Shown here: piece by piece, positions 17,858-27,022 of the stretch
Position numbering within the stretch: the first letter of the stretch is position 1
How the letters are laid out: every line of letters starts with the position of its first letter
Assembly (NCBI GenBank): GCA_902580135.1
Contig: CACHJL010000005.1
Coordinates: 1-48,360 of the forward strand
Origin: an uncultured Pelagibacteraceae bacterium
GTDB taxonomy: Bacteria > Pseudomonadota > Alphaproteobacteria > Pelagibacterales > Pelagibacteraceae
Reading direction: 5' to 3'
DNA: 48,360 nucleotides
The notes under the pieces: model-generated
The model's input: the letters and a program-made list of their open reading frames with translations, nothing else
Database searches by the model: none
What the model was told of the DNA's origin: nothing
Translations under genes and position numbers: made by a program

Positions 17858-18642
17858 TGGCTAATCAATATGAAGTACTAGGTAAAGCGCCGAGCTCAGA
17901 AGATTTAAAAAAACTTTCTTCTGATAATGTTCATTTAACAATAAAAAACTTAAATGCAGGCTATGGTAAAATGGAAATTTTACACAATCTAGATCTATTT
18001 GTTAGCAAAGCACAATCATTGTGTTTAATTGGACCAAATGGTGCAGGAAAATCTACAATTCTTCATTCAATATATGGTTTTACAAATATATTTTCTGGTC
18101 AAATTGATATCGAAGGAAAAGAAATAACCAATTTATCACCTGCTGAAAAACTAAAGTCAGAAGGAATTGCATATATTTTACAGGATAACTCTGTATTTCC
18201 AGATATGACTGTTGAAGAAAACTTGTTAATGGGAGGATATATCAAGGATAAAACAGAAGAGTCTTTCGAAGAGGCAGAGAGAGTACTTCAAAAATACGAA
18301 CGATTAAGAAATCGAAGAAATCAACCAGCAAAAGTTTTATCAGGTGGAGAAAGAAGATTATTAGAAATTTCAAGAGCCTTGGTTATGAAACCTTCAATTT
18401 TATTAGTTGACGAACCATCAATTGGGTTAGAACCAAAATATATTGAAATGGTTTTTGAAATTTTAGGAGATCTTCAAAAAAATGAAAATAAAACGATAAT
18501 CCTTGTAGAACAAAATGCAAAAAAAGGATTAGAATTTGCTGACATAGGCTATGTACTAGTTTCAGGTCAAACTGCTATAGCTGGAAAAGGTGATGATCTA
18601 TTAAATAATCCAGATGTGGGCCGTCTATTTTTAGGCGGTTAA
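17857..18642 (+). CDS. HAAT-family ABC transporter ATPase (LivF-like)
   Basis: A 261-aa ATPase with Walker A GPNGAGKST, signature LSGGERRLLEIS, Walker B ILLVDEPSIGLEP and a LivF-type ending GKGDDLLNNPDVGRLFLGG. About 25 residues (MANQYEVLGKAPSSEDLKK...) precede the ABC domain and are not usual in LivF; their role is unknown. The stop overlaps the AzlC-like start (TAATG), tying an exporter pair to this importer operon. Confidence 0.94.
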   Translation: MANQYEVLGKAPSSEDLKKLSSDNVHLTIKNLNAGYGKMEILHNLDLFVSKAQSLCLIGPNGAGKSTILHSIYGFTNIFSGQIDIEGKEITNLSPAEKLKSEGIAYILQDNSVFPDMTVEENLLMGGYIKDKTEESFEEAERVLQKYERLRNRRNQPAKVLSGGERRLLEISRALVMKPSILLVDEPSIGLEPKYIEMVFEILGDLQKNENKTIILVEQNAKKGLEFADIGYVLVSGQTAIAGKGDDLLNNPDVGRLFLGG

Positions 18643-19346
18643 TGATAAATTCAAAATATTTTTTTAAAGGCCTAGGTTGTGTAAAAAGTTTTGATAGTCC
18701 TGCAATAGCCCTTGGGTGTTGTATGGTTGCTATTGGCGCTCTTCTTAAAAATATAGGATTTAATCTTCAAGAAAGTGCTTTTTCAACTTTTTTAACCTAT
18801 GCATTACCAGGTTCATTAGTTATGGCAGAAACTATGATTATAGGAGGATCATTACTAAATATTTTTTTTGCTGTTTGGCTTGTTAATTCACGTTTATATC
18901 CAATGACCGTTTCATTGGTTCCTTTGATGATGCATAAAAATCAACCAAAATGGAAATATTATGTTTCTTGTCATTTCGTAGCAGTTTCTGCTTGGTTGAT
19001 TATGAAGAATAATTATAAGTTTATTACAAGAGAACATAGGATCGATTACTGGATTGGAGTTGGTACAGCTACATGGACAATTTCAATTGTAGCTACAATT
19101 ATTGGTTATTTTTCAGCAGATTATCTTAATAAAGACATCATAATTGGATTAGCAATTGTAAACCCTGTTTACTTTATGTGTATGATGATTGGATCGATGA
19201 AAACTTTTCAAATAAATTTTTCTATTATTCTCGGCACAATATTAGGACCGGCATTTTATTTTGTTTCACCTGAGTGGTGTATTCTTTTTGGGGGTTTAAT
19301 TGCAGGAACAATAGCTTTCTTCTTAGGAGAAAAAAATGTCAAATAG
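18642..19346 (+). CDS. azlC: AzlC-family branched-chain amino-acid exporter subunit
   Basis: A 234-aa membrane protein with about seven hydrophobic segments. It shows the AzlC layout: DSPAIALGCCMVAIGALLKNIGF, LTYALPGSLVMAETMIIG and VWLVNSRLYPMTVSLVPLM, where the Arg-Leu-Tyr-Pro region is conserved in the family. AzlC works with the small AzlD subunit to export branched-chain amino acids or analogues. It overlaps the AzlD-like gene by 11 bases. Placement behind a HAAT importer suggests balancing of the same ligand pool. The symbol rests on family resemblance. Confidence 0.82.
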   Translation: MINSKYFFKGLGCVKSFDSPAIALGCCMVAIGALLKNIGFNLQESAFSTFLTYALPGSLVMAETMIIGGSLLNIFFAVWLVNSRLYPMTVSLVPLMMHKNQPKWKYYVSCHFVAVSAWLIMKNNYKFITREHRIDYWIGVGTATWTISIVATIIGYFSADYLNKDIIIGLAIVNPVYFMCMMIGSMKTFQINFSIILGTILGPAFYFVSPEWCILFGGLIAGTIAFFLGEKNVK

Positions 19347-19662
19347 TGTATTTCTAGCAATTTTAGTTACATCTTTAGCAACTTTTTCATCCAGAATTTT
19401 AGGTGTTATTACATCTGAAAAAATAAAAGAAAATTCTAAAATTTTTAGGTGGTTTAATTGTTTGGCATATTCAACTTTGGCTGCTTTGATTGCAAGGATA
19501 GTTATTTTTCCGTCAGGAACTTTATCTGAAGTAGACTATTTTGTTAGATTTATAGCCATAATCAGCTCAATATTAGTTTTTTACTTAACAAAAAAAAACT
19601 TAGTTTATCCAACCATTTTCTCTGCTATCATATTGGCTTTGATAAATAGCTATTTAGTATGA
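19336..19662 (+). CDS. azlD: AzlD-family small subunit of branched-chain amino-acid exporter
   Basis: A 108-aa protein with three to four hydrophobic segments and the AzlD-like opening AILVTSLATFSSRILGV, then CLAYSTLAALIARI. It begins with ATG inside the end of azlC, which fits a stoichiometric complex. The last four bases overlap the pentapeptide-repeat gene (ATGA-type overlap). Confidence 0.8.
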   Translation: MSNSVFLAILVTSLATFSSRILGVITSEKIKENSKIFRWFNCLAYSTLAALIARIVIFPSGTLSEVDYFVRFIAIISSILVFYLTKKNLVYPTIFSAIILALINSYLV

Positions 19663-20165
19663 AAAAAATATTTTTATTACTATTTTTATTAATTTTACCT
19701 AACGTTGCTAATTCAGCATGCGATGACCCATTAAAAGATGGAGTTGAATATACAAATTGTAGATTTTCTGACGGCCAGGATTTACAAGGAAGCTATCTTC
19801 CTAATTCAAACTTATCATTTGCAAGTTTTATTCAAGTAAACTTTGACAAAAGTATAATGATGAATTCAAACTTATCTTTTGGAACTTTTCCTGAATCAAC
19901 TTTCATAAGAGCTAATTTATATGAGTCTGTATTAGTTGGAGCTAACTTTGAAAAAACAAATTTTACAGGCGCAAACCTTACAAGAGCAGATTTTATGGGA
20001 TCCACATTAATTGAAGCAAATTTTCAAAATGCAAATTTAATGGAAGCGAATTTTACAAACTCAAATATGACTAGTGCAAATTTTGATGGAGCCAACCTTA
20101 TTGGAGCGACTTGGACAAGTGGAGAAACTTGTGGTCCAGAATCTATTGGAGTATGCAATAAATAA
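19659..20165 (+). CDS. Secreted pentapeptide-repeat protein
   Basis: A 168-aa protein with a signal peptide (about 1-19, ending ANSA) followed by a Cys-containing cap and then A(D/N)LXX-type pentapeptide repeats from about residue 50 to 155 (GANFEKTNFTGANLTRADF, then NANLMEANFTNSNMTSANF). Such repeats form a right-handed quadrilateral beta-helix. Four Cys at the two ends (ACDD, TNCRF, ETCG, GVCN) could cap the helix with disulfides in the periplasm. Function is unknown. It is translationally coupled to azlD. Confidence 0.85.
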   Translation: MKKIFLLLFLLILPNVANSACDDPLKDGVEYTNCRFSDGQDLQGSYLPNSNLSFASFIQVNFDKSIMMNSNLSFGTFPESTFIRANLYESVLVGANFEKTNFTGANLTRADFMGSTLIEANFQNANLMEANFTNSNMTSANFDGANLIGATWTSGETCGPESIGVCNK

Positions 20166-20170
20166 TATTA

Positions 20171-21094
20171 ATGCATGAAAACGTAGAGAATATCGAAGGA
20201 TTTGAAATATCCTTTCACAAAAAATCAAAAAGAATTATAGATATAAAAATCGAAGATCAAATTATTGATAGGCTAATTTTTCCATTTAAAAAATTTAATA
20301 TTACTGCTTTAGAATATAAGCCATTTACTAGATTTACAATTGCCAAAAGTTTAAATGACATTGCTTTAGGTAAACTTCAAAACTTATTTAGTTCAATTTT
20401 AAGAAATAGAGAAACAGGCTGTTTTATTATCGGCCCAAAAAAACTATCTTCTAAAATAGACGACAATTTTTTAGTTAAGTTATCAACTGCAGTCACACAT
20501 TTAATAGGAAATCCAAATCATGATTCAATGGCTGGTAAATATTATGCAAGATTTCAAGTTAAACATGAAGACAGTAGTGACTCATATTTGAGAAAAGCAT
20601 ATGTAAATATGGATCTTCATACAGATGGAACTTATGTTAAGGAAAAAACTGATTGGCTACTTATGTCTAAACTTGAAGAAGAAAATGTTCAGGGTGGAGA
20701 AACTTATTTACTTCACTTAGATGATTGGGAGCATTTAAATGATCTTTTTAATGATAAAATTGGAAAACAAAATTTTATTTGGGGATCACCTAAAAGTAAA
20801 AATGTAGAGTATAAAGTCGAACATCCAGTATTCTCAGAAGATCAAAATGGAAATCCACAAATTTCTTATATTGATCAATTTCCTGAACCCAAAAATATGA
20901 AACAAGGACTATTTTTACAAAAATTATCAGATGCCCTTGAAGAAAGTAATAATAAAATTACTTTTACTCTACCGGTAGGTAGTTCAATAGTAGCAAATAA
21001 TTACTTTTGGCTACATGGAAGAAAACCGTTTAAGGAAAATAAAAATCTAAGCAGAGAATTACTCAGAATTAGAGGTTCCTTTTTTAATAATTAA
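20171..21094 (+). CDS. glaH: Glutarate 2-hydroxylase (GlaH/CsiD), Fe(II)/2OG dioxygenase
   Basis: A 307-aa protein that lines up along its whole length with E. coli GlaH (CsiD), offset by about ten residues. Shared blocks include TALEYKPFTRF, VTHLIGNPNHDSM, GKYYARFQVK, LLHLDDWEHL, ISYIDQF and the C-terminal RELLRIRG. Iron ligands are H150 and D152 (MDLHTDGTY) and H282 (WLHGR). GlaH converts glutarate to L-2-hydroxyglutarate using 2-oxoglutarate and O2, in lysine/5-aminovalerate breakdown. The usual partner, L-2-hydroxyglutarate oxidase LhgO, is not in the window. It sits between two HAAT importers, one of which may supply the precursor. Confidence 0.93.
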   Translation: MHENVENIEGFEISFHKKSKRIIDIKIEDQIIDRLIFPFKKFNITALEYKPFTRFTIAKSLNDIALGKLQNLFSSILRNRETGCFIIGPKKLSSKIDDNFLVKLSTAVTHLIGNPNHDSMAGKYYARFQVKHEDSSDSYLRKAYVNMDLHTDGTYVKEKTDWLLMSKLEEENVQGGETYLLHLDDWEHLNDLFNDKIGKQNFIWGSPKSKNVEYKVEHPVFSEDQNGNPQISYIDQFPEPKNMKQGLFLQKLSDALEESNNKITFTLPVGSSIVANNYFWLHGRKPFKENKNLSRELLRIRGSFFNN

Positions 21095-21111
21095 GTGTAG
21101 AAAATACATTT

Positions 21112-21882
21112 ATGAAATTGGGTTTTATAGGAACAGGTAAAATAACTTCATCAGTAGTTACTGGAATTTGCAGATCAAATATTTCTTTTAATAAGATCAT
21201 TTTATCTCCAAGAAGTAAATCAGTTTCTAAAACACTAAAAAAAAAATTTAAAAAAATCTTAATAGCAAAGAATAATCAAGAGATACTTAATTCATGTAAT
21301 TGGGTTTTTTTAGCAGTAACTCCAAATGTAGGACAAAAAATAATTAAAAACTTAAAATTTAAATCAAGCCATATGATAATAAGTTTTATATCTACAATGA
21401 CTTTGCTACAGCTTAAAAAAGCCATTAAAGTTAAAGCGAAAATTATAAGAGCAATTCCTTTACCACCTATATCATTAAAAAAAGGACCAGTTCCAATATT
21501 TCCACCTAATAAAAAAGTAAAAAACTTTTTTGATAAACTTGGAACTACTGTTGAAATTAATAATGAAAAATTATCAAAAAATTTTTGGTCTACTTCAGGA
21601 ATGATGGCACCATTTTATGAATTGTTAAGCACAATGTCTGATTGGTTAGTTAAACGTGGAGTGAAAAGAGATAAAGCACAAAAATATATCACTTCACTTT
21701 TTGTTGCTTTGTCCGAAGATGCAGTATTAAATTCAAAAAAAGATTTAAAATATTTAGTAAAAGAGTCTCAAACTCCAAGAGGACTTAATGAACAAGGAGT
21801 TAAAGAACTGAGAAAAGCAGGATTCTATAGATCTACTAAAAAAACATTAAATAGTATTCTTAAAAGATTAAACAAAGTATAA
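21112..21882 (+). CDS. ProC-like (pyrroline-5-carboxylate reductase family) oxidoreductase
   Basis: A 256-aa protein with an N-terminal Rossmann motif GFIGTGKITSSVV and a helical C-terminal dimerisation domain ending near KESQTPRGLNEQGVKEL, where ProC has its conserved TPGG-type loop. Two ProC hallmarks differ: the RxMPN-type segment reads RAIPLPPISLKKGP, and the SGSGPAY segment reads STSGMMAPFYELL. The fold assignment is firm but the substrate may not be pyrroline-5-carboxylate; a related cyclic imine is possible. Its placement after glaH and before an ATPase gene suggests a shared catabolic theme. Confidence 0.8.
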   Translation: MKLGFIGTGKITSSVVTGICRSNISFNKIILSPRSKSVSKTLKKKFKKILIAKNNQEILNSCNWVFLAVTPNVGQKIIKNLKFKSSHMIISFISTMTLLQLKKAIKVKAKIIRAIPLPPISLKKGPVPIFPPNKKVKNFFDKLGTTVEINNEKLSKNFWSTSGMMAPFYELLSTMSDWLVKRGVKRDKAQKYITSLFVALSEDAVLNSKKDLKYLVKESQTPRGLNEQGVKELRKAGFYRSTKKTLNSILKRLNKV

Positions 21883-21888
21883 TTTTTT

Positions 21889-22686
21889 ATGCAGCTAGAT
21901 TCTAATATTCTGCAAATAGATAATCTTTCAAAATATTTTGGAGGTTTAGCTGCGGTTGCAAATTGTTCATTAAAAATTAAGAGAGGATCTATAACTGGTA
22001 TCATTGGTCCCAATGGATCTGGAAAAACTACTTTATTTAATCTTATTGCAGGAAACTTAAAATGTTCTGAAGGTCAGGTTTTGTTTAATAATGAAAACAT
22101 TACAGATGTACCTTCTTATGAACTATTTTCAAAGGGTTTATTAAGAACTTTTCAAATAGCACATGAATTTTCTAACCTAACAGTTCTTGAAAATTTAATG
22201 ATGGTTCCAGGAAATCAATCTGGAGAAATTTTATTAAACGCTTTGCTAAAACCAAACTTAATAAAAAAAGAAGAAGAGGAAATTAGAGCAAAAGCATATG
22301 AAGTAATTGAATTTTTAAATCTGAAACATTTAGCAAACGAGAGAGCGGGAAATTTATCTGGAGGACAAAAAAAATTATTAGAGCTTGGAAGAACAATGAT
22401 GGTTGATTCCAAGCTTGTATTACTTGATGAAGTTGGAGCAGGTGTCAATAGAACTTTATTGAAAGAATTAGGAACGGCAATTTTAAGACTAAACAAAGAA
22501 AAAAATTATACATTTTGTATGATCGAGCATGATATGGATTTTATTAGCAGAATGTGCGATCCAGTAATTGTTATGGCAGAAGGTTCAGTACTATTTGAAG
22601 GAACATCAGATGAGGTAAAAAAGAATGAAAAGGTTATAGAAAGTTATTTAGGAAGAGGAAAATCTGAAGAAGAGGAAATTAATTAA
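21889..22686 (+). CDS. Second HAAT ABC transporter ATPase (LivG-like)
   Basis: A 265-aa ATPase: Walker A GPNGSGKTT, Q-loop region LLRTFQIAHEFSNLTVLENLM, signature LSGGQKKLLELG, Walker B LVLLDEVGAGVN and switch His in MIEHDMDFI. The Walker B region reads DEVGAGVN in place of the common DEPxAGLN. It opens the second importer set and its stop overlaps the next start (TAATG). Confidence 0.94.
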   Translation: MQLDSNILQIDNLSKYFGGLAAVANCSLKIKRGSITGIIGPNGSGKTTLFNLIAGNLKCSEGQVLFNNENITDVPSYELFSKGLLRTFQIAHEFSNLTVLENLMMVPGNQSGEILLNALLKPNLIKKEEEEIRAKAYEVIEFLNLKHLANERAGNLSGGQKKLLELGRTMMVDSKLVLLDEVGAGVNRTLLKELGTAILRLNKEKNYTFCMIEHDMDFISRMCDPVIVMAEGSVLFEGTSDEVKKNEKVIESYLGRGKSEEEEIN

Positions 22687-23393
22687 TGGCATTTTTTGAA
22701 GGAAATAAAATGACAGGTGGATATGGAGATGGCCCTGATATAATTAGTTCTTGTACTATTAATGTTAACAAAGGTGAAATAGTAGCAATCTTAGGACCTA
22801 ATGGAGCAGGGAAATCTACTGCTATGAAAGCTATGCTTGGATTGCTTAATCTTAAATCTGGAAATATATTAATAGAAGGAGAAGATATTTCAAAATCATC
22901 TCCTCAGGAAAGAGTCAAAAAAGGTATTTCATTTGTTCCTCAAACAAGAAATGTATTTGCAGAATTAACTGTCAGAGAAAATTTAGAAGTCGGAGCATTT
23001 TTAAGAGAAGATGATGTTTTAAAAGTAATTGAAGAAATATACGATTTATTTCCAATTTTAAGAGATAAAAAAGATCAAGTAGTTGGACAATTGTCTGGAG
23101 GTCAAAGGCAGCAAGTTGCACTAGGAAGAGCTTTGATGATAAGACCATCAGTCTTGATGCTAGATGAACCTACGGCTGGAGTATCACCAATAGTAATGGA
23201 TGAGCTTTTTGAACATATAGTTAAAGTTAAAAAAACTGATGTTGCAATAATTATGGTTGAACAAAATGCTAAGCAAGCTCTTAGTATTTCTGACCGTGGA
23301 TATGTTTTGGTAACTGGAGAAAATAAATTTGAAGGATCTGGTAAAGAATTATTAAATGATCCTGAAGTCAGAAGATCGTTTTTAGGAGCATAA
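22686..23393 (+). CDS. Second HAAT ABC transporter ATPase (LivF-like)
   Basis: A 235-aa ATPase with Walker A GPNGAGKST, LSGGQRQQVALGRAL, Walker B VLMLDEPTAGVSP and the LivF-type tail GKELLNDPEVRRSFLGA. It pairs with the preceding LivG-like subunit. The permease start follows its stop without a gap. Confidence 0.95.
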   Translation: MAFFEGNKMTGGYGDGPDIISSCTINVNKGEIVAILGPNGAGKSTAMKAMLGLLNLKSGNILIEGEDISKSSPQERVKKGISFVPQTRNVFAELTVRENLEVGAFLREDDVLKVIEEIYDLFPILRDKKDQVVGQLSGGQRQQVALGRALMIRPSVLMLDEPTAGVSPIVMDELFEHIVKVKKTDVAIIMVEQNAKQALSISDRGYVLVTGENKFEGSGKELLNDPEVRRSFLGA

Positions 23394-24404
23394 ATGGATT
23401 TTATAAATGCATTAATTGTTTTATTAAATTATACAGTAATTCCAGCTCTTACTTATGGTTCTCAATTGGCACTAGGCGCAATTTTTGTTACATTAATTTA
23501 TGGAATTTTAAGATTTGCAAACTTTGCAACTGGAGACATGATGTCTTTTGGAACGATGTTTGCTGTTCTTTTAACTTATTACTTTCAATCTAAAGGTATA
23601 AGTTTTGGATTTTTGCCTACAGCTTTATTAACAATTCCATTTGCTGTAGCAATGATGATTTTTTACATGCTTCTCATAGATAAAACAGTTTTTAGTTATT
23701 ATAGAATAAAAAAAAGCCCACCAGTTCAACTGGCCATGGTTAGTTTGGGTGTAATGTTTGTTACCCAAGCAATAATTAGAATAATAATTGGACCAACTGA
23801 CAGAAGATTTCTTGATGGAGAAAAATTTATTTTAAAAGCTACCGAATTTAAAGAAATGACAGGTCTTAGTGAAGGTTTAACAATAAAATCAACCCAAGTT
23901 ATTACTTTAGTTGTAACAGTGGTTGTTGTTTCTATTATGTTTTGGTTTTTAAACAAAACTAAAACAGGAACAAGTATGCGCGCTTATTCTGATAATGAAG
24001 ATTTAGCCTTACTGTCTGGAATTGATCCTAAAAGAGTTGTAATGATTACTTGGATAATTGCTGGAATATTGGCTACGATCGGAGGAATTTTATATGGCTT
24101 GGATAAAAGCTACAGACCATTTGTTTATTTTAATAACATGCTACCAATATTTGCTGCAGCAATTGTTGGTGGAATAGGAAATCCTTATGGAGCTTTCTTT
24201 GGAGGGTATGTAATTGCTTTTGCAGAAATATTTTTAACTTACGCCTATAAAAGATTTTTTGTTTATTTATTACCTGAATCTTTAGAGCCAAATTCATTAA
24301 TGCAATTACTTTCAACAGATTATAAATTTGCTATTTCATTTTCTATTTTGGTAGTCGTATTATTATTTAGACCCTCTGGTATTTTTGAAGGAAAGAAAAT
24401 ATGA
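23394..24404 (+). CDS. Second HAAT ABC transporter permease (LivH-like)
   Basis: A 336-aa inner-membrane permease. LivH features: LALGAIFVTLIYGILRFANFATGDMMSFG near residue 25, coupling helix TGTSMRAYSDNEDLALLSGIDPKRVV, and AAAIVGGIGNPYGAFFGGYVI. It is longer than the first LivH-like protein by ~40 residues, mainly in loops. It is overlapped at its stop by the LivM-like gene. Confidence 0.92.
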   Translation: MDFINALIVLLNYTVIPALTYGSQLALGAIFVTLIYGILRFANFATGDMMSFGTMFAVLLTYYFQSKGISFGFLPTALLTIPFAVAMMIFYMLLIDKTVFSYYRIKKSPPVQLAMVSLGVMFVTQAIIRIIIGPTDRRFLDGEKFILKATEFKEMTGLSEGLTIKSTQVITLVVTVVVVSIMFWFLNKTKTGTSMRAYSDNEDLALLSGIDPKRVVMITWIIAGILATIGGILYGLDKSYRPFVYFNNMLPIFAAAIVGGIGNPYGAFFGGYVIAFAEIFLTYAYKRFFVYLLPESLEPNSLMQLLSTDYKFAISFSILVVVLLFRPSGIFEGKKI

Positions 24405-25771
24405 GGCAATATTCAAATGTCATTGCTGCTTATTCAATTATGTTAATACTTATAATTTTGGTAGGTGTATTTCAATCCTGGTCAATTGCTTTATCAATTT
24501 TTAATTATTGTATGATATCTGCTGTAATGACAATGGGAGCAAATATTCAGTGGGGCTATGCTGGCTTAATTAATTTTGGAATTATGGGTTATACAGCATT
24601 AGGTGGTTTAGCGGTTGTACTTGTTTCAGTTGCGCCTGTTCCAGAAGCTTGGAGTGTTGGAGGATTAAATATGATGACTTCTCTTGCAATAATAATTGGA
24701 ATGATATTTTCAATAAGATACATTTTAAAAAAAATTCAAAAATCTAAAAAAAAAACTTATTTAATTGCAGCAATAATTTTCATTGGCTTGATATTAATTA
24801 AATTAATATCAGGACCTGCAATAGAAAAAATAGAAGCTGTTGAACCTGCTAAATTTGGTTTCTTAGGTGGACTTGGAATGCCAGTATTGTTTTCTTGGAT
24901 AGTGGGAGGATTTTTTGCAGCGGGACTTGCTTTTGTTGTTGGAAAGGTGGCACTTGGATTAAGAGCAGACTACCTTGCAATTGCCACTTTATTAATTGCA
25001 GAAATTGTTGTTTCAATAATTAAACATGAAGATTGGTTAGCAAGAGGAGTTAAAAACGTTATTGGATTAAAAAGACCAGCACCATATGAAATTGACTTAC
25101 AGACGTCTCCTTGGTTTATTAATTTAGTTGAAAAATTTCATTCAACAAAATTAGCAGCAATCAATTCTATTTCTGAAAAACAAGATTTACTTAATCAATT
25201 AGTCATTGATGCTTCTTCAATTTATGTAAAACTTTGTTTTGCAGGACTATTTTTAGTTGTTGTGATTATTTTATTAATTATCACACAAAAAGCTCTTTAT
25301 TCTCCTTGGGGAAGAATGATGAGAGCAATAAGAGATAATGAAGAAGCAGCGAGCGCTATGGGTAAAAATATCGTTAAACAGCATTTGTTTATATTTATTT
25401 TGGGATCAGCGATAGTTGGTATAGCGGGTGCAATGATGGTAACCAACGACGGTTTGTTTACTCCAGGCAGCTATAGACCAATGAGATATACCTTTGTTAT
25501 ATGGGTAATGGTAATAGTTGGAGGAACAGGTAATAATTTTGGGGCAATTCTTGGTGGATTTGTCGTTTGGTTTTTATGGGTTCAAGCTGCTCCAATGGCT
25601 TTATTTGTAATAAATCTTTTTACTGCACACCTTCCAGAAACAAATGAATTAAGAATACATTTAATTGAAAGTGCTCCATATTTTAGGTTTTTACTTGTAG
25701 GAATTGGACTTTTAGTGATTATGCGTTTTAGACCACAAGGAATACTTCCAGAAAAAATAATTAAACAGTAA
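24401..25771 (+). CDS. Second HAAT ABC transporter permease (LivM-like), enlarged
   Basis: A 456-aa permease, about 100 residues longer than the first LivM-like protein. ISAVMTMGANIQWGYAGLINFGIMGYTALGG is the LivM signature and MMRAIRDNEEAASAMGKNIVKQ the coupling helix. The extra length includes a basic cytoplasmic stretch (IRYILKKIQKSKKKT, about residues 105-120) and an insert around residues 225-280 (DLQTSPWFINLVEKFHSTKL...) between membrane helices, perhaps a periplasmic contact for its binding protein. It is the last gene before the terminator at 25787-25818. Confidence 0.92.
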   Translation: MRQYSNVIAAYSIMLILIILVGVFQSWSIALSIFNYCMISAVMTMGANIQWGYAGLINFGIMGYTALGGLAVVLVSVAPVPEAWSVGGLNMMTSLAIIIGMIFSIRYILKKIQKSKKKTYLIAAIIFIGLILIKLISGPAIEKIEAVEPAKFGFLGGLGMPVLFSWIVGGFFAAGLAFVVGKVALGLRADYLAIATLLIAEIVVSIIKHEDWLARGVKNVIGLKRPAPYEIDLQTSPWFINLVEKFHSTKLAAINSISEKQDLLNQLVIDASSIYVKLCFAGLFLVVVIILLIITQKALYSPWGRMMRAIRDNEEAASAMGKNIVKQHLFIFILGSAIVGIAGAMMVTNDGLFTPGSYRPMRYTFVIWVMVIVGGTGNNFGAILGGFVVWFLWVQAAPMALFVINLFTAHLPETNELRIHLIESAPYFRFLLVGIGLLVIMRFRPQGILPEKIIKQ

Positions 25772-25786
25772 TAATTTTGAAAATAA

Positions 25787-25818
25787 AAAACCCCAGCAAA
25801 TAAATCTGCTGGGGTTTT
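25787..25818. terminator. Bidirectional terminator between LivM-like gene and convergent binding-protein gene
   Basis: AAAACCCCAGCA (25787-25798) and TGCTGGGGTTTT (25807-25818) are exact reverse complements around an 8-base loop. The A-run and T-run on the two sides let it stop transcription from both converging genes. Confidence 0.9.
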
Positions 25819-25828
25819 AAATTAAGTT

Positions 25829-27010
25829 TTATCTTTGTTTTTTAGTTTTGAATTTACCGCCTTTGATTTCCTTCTCAAGGAAAGCACCAGCAGCTTCTCC
25901 AACATCTGTAAACTGAACTGCAGTAGCACCTTCATAATCTATAGCTTTTCCTTTAGCTAATAAATCAAGCGCTTTTTTCAATTCCCCTGGGTAAATTTTC
26001 TTACCAGGAGCATTAGCAACATCCATTACATTTGCTTGTACAGTTGCTCTATCTGCTTTACCACCAGCTTGCATAGCAAGAACTATTAAAGCTGCAGCAT
26101 CATAAGATTCACCAGTATAAGGTCCAGAAGAATCAATACCAGCTGCTTTTGCTACTTCAGCAAATTTTCCTGCTCCTTTTCCAGTTGATCCTGGAAGAGA
26201 ACCAAATGATTTGTTTAAGTCTTTACCAAATCTGTCAGTTAAAGAGTCACCTATCATACCATCAGATAATACAAACACATCAAATGCACCTGAGTCCAAC
26301 GATCCTTGGATTATACTTCCACCTGCTTGATCTAAGTAACCTAAAACTGCTAAAGCATCTCCACCAGCAGCAGCTAAAGTTGCAACTTCAGCACCATAAT
26401 CACCTTTACCTTCTTCGTGAGCAGTTACTACAGTTACGCTAATACCGTGAGCTTTTACAGCGGCAACATATACGTCAGCTAATCCTTTTCCGTAGTCATT
26501 GTTTGTATGAGTTACAGCAAGTGATTTAACTTTTCTATCTTTTGTTATGTCAGCTAAAATTTGACCACCTCTAGCATCTGATGGCGCAGTTCTAAAGAAA
26601 TAACCGTTGTCATTTAAATCGGTTAATCCTGGAGAAGTAGCAGAAGGTGAAATCATCACCACTCCATTTGGAACAGCAACATTAGTTGCTATAGCACCTG
26701 TAACACCAGAACAGTCAGCTCCCATAATTGCTACAACACCACCTGAAACTAAACCTTCGGCAGCTGCAGTTGCAGCAGCAGAGTCAACACAAGTTGAGTC
26801 AGCTCTTTCTACTGATATTTTTTGTCCTCCTAATAACGAACCTGAATCTGAAGCTTCTTTAAAAGCAAGCTCAGCAGATGCAGCCATAGCAGGAGTTAGA
26901 GACTCAATAGGACCTGTAAATCCTAAAATGACCCCCATTTTAATATCTGCTAATACATTTGATGAAATCGTCGATACAAATATAAAAGCAGCTAAAACTA
27001 ATTTTTTCAT
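25829..27010 (-). CDS. HAAT-family ABC transporter periplasmic binding protein, probably serving the second importer
   Basis: A 393-aa periplasmic protein from the ATG at 27010, which has AAGGA (27016-27020) five bases ahead. A longer reading from 27034 adds eight residues before the lysine-led signal peptide MKKLVLAAFIFVSTISSNVLA and is unlikely. Type I binding-fold signs are IKMGVILGFTGPIESL, AIMGADCSGVTGAIATNVAV, GVVMISPSATSPGL and HTNNDYGKGLADVYV. Two Cys (TCVDS and ADCSG) could form a disulfide. It faces the second importer operon tail to tail and shares its terminator. A second-transporter role is inferred from adjacency, as that operon lacks its own binding-protein gene. Confidence 0.9.
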   Translation of the reverse strand: MKKLVLAAFIFVSTISSNVLADIKMGVILGFTGPIESLTPAMAASAELAFKEASDSGSLLGGQKISVERADSTCVDSAAATAAAEGLVSGGVVAIMGADCSGVTGAIATNVAVPNGVVMISPSATSPGLTDLNDNGYFFRTAPSDARGGQILADITKDRKVKSLAVTHTNNDYGKGLADVYVAAVKAHGISVTVVTAHEEGKGDYGAEVATLAAAGGDALAVLGYLDQAGGSIIQGSLDSGAFDVFVLSDGMIGDSLTDRFGKDLNKSFGSLPGSTGKGAGKFAEVAKAAGIDSSGPYTGESYDAAALIVLAMQAGGKADRATVQANVMDVANAPGKKIYPGELKKALDLLAKGKAIDYEGATAVQFTDVGEAAGAFLEKEIKGGKFKTKKQR

Positions 27011-27022
27011 ATTATTCCTTTT

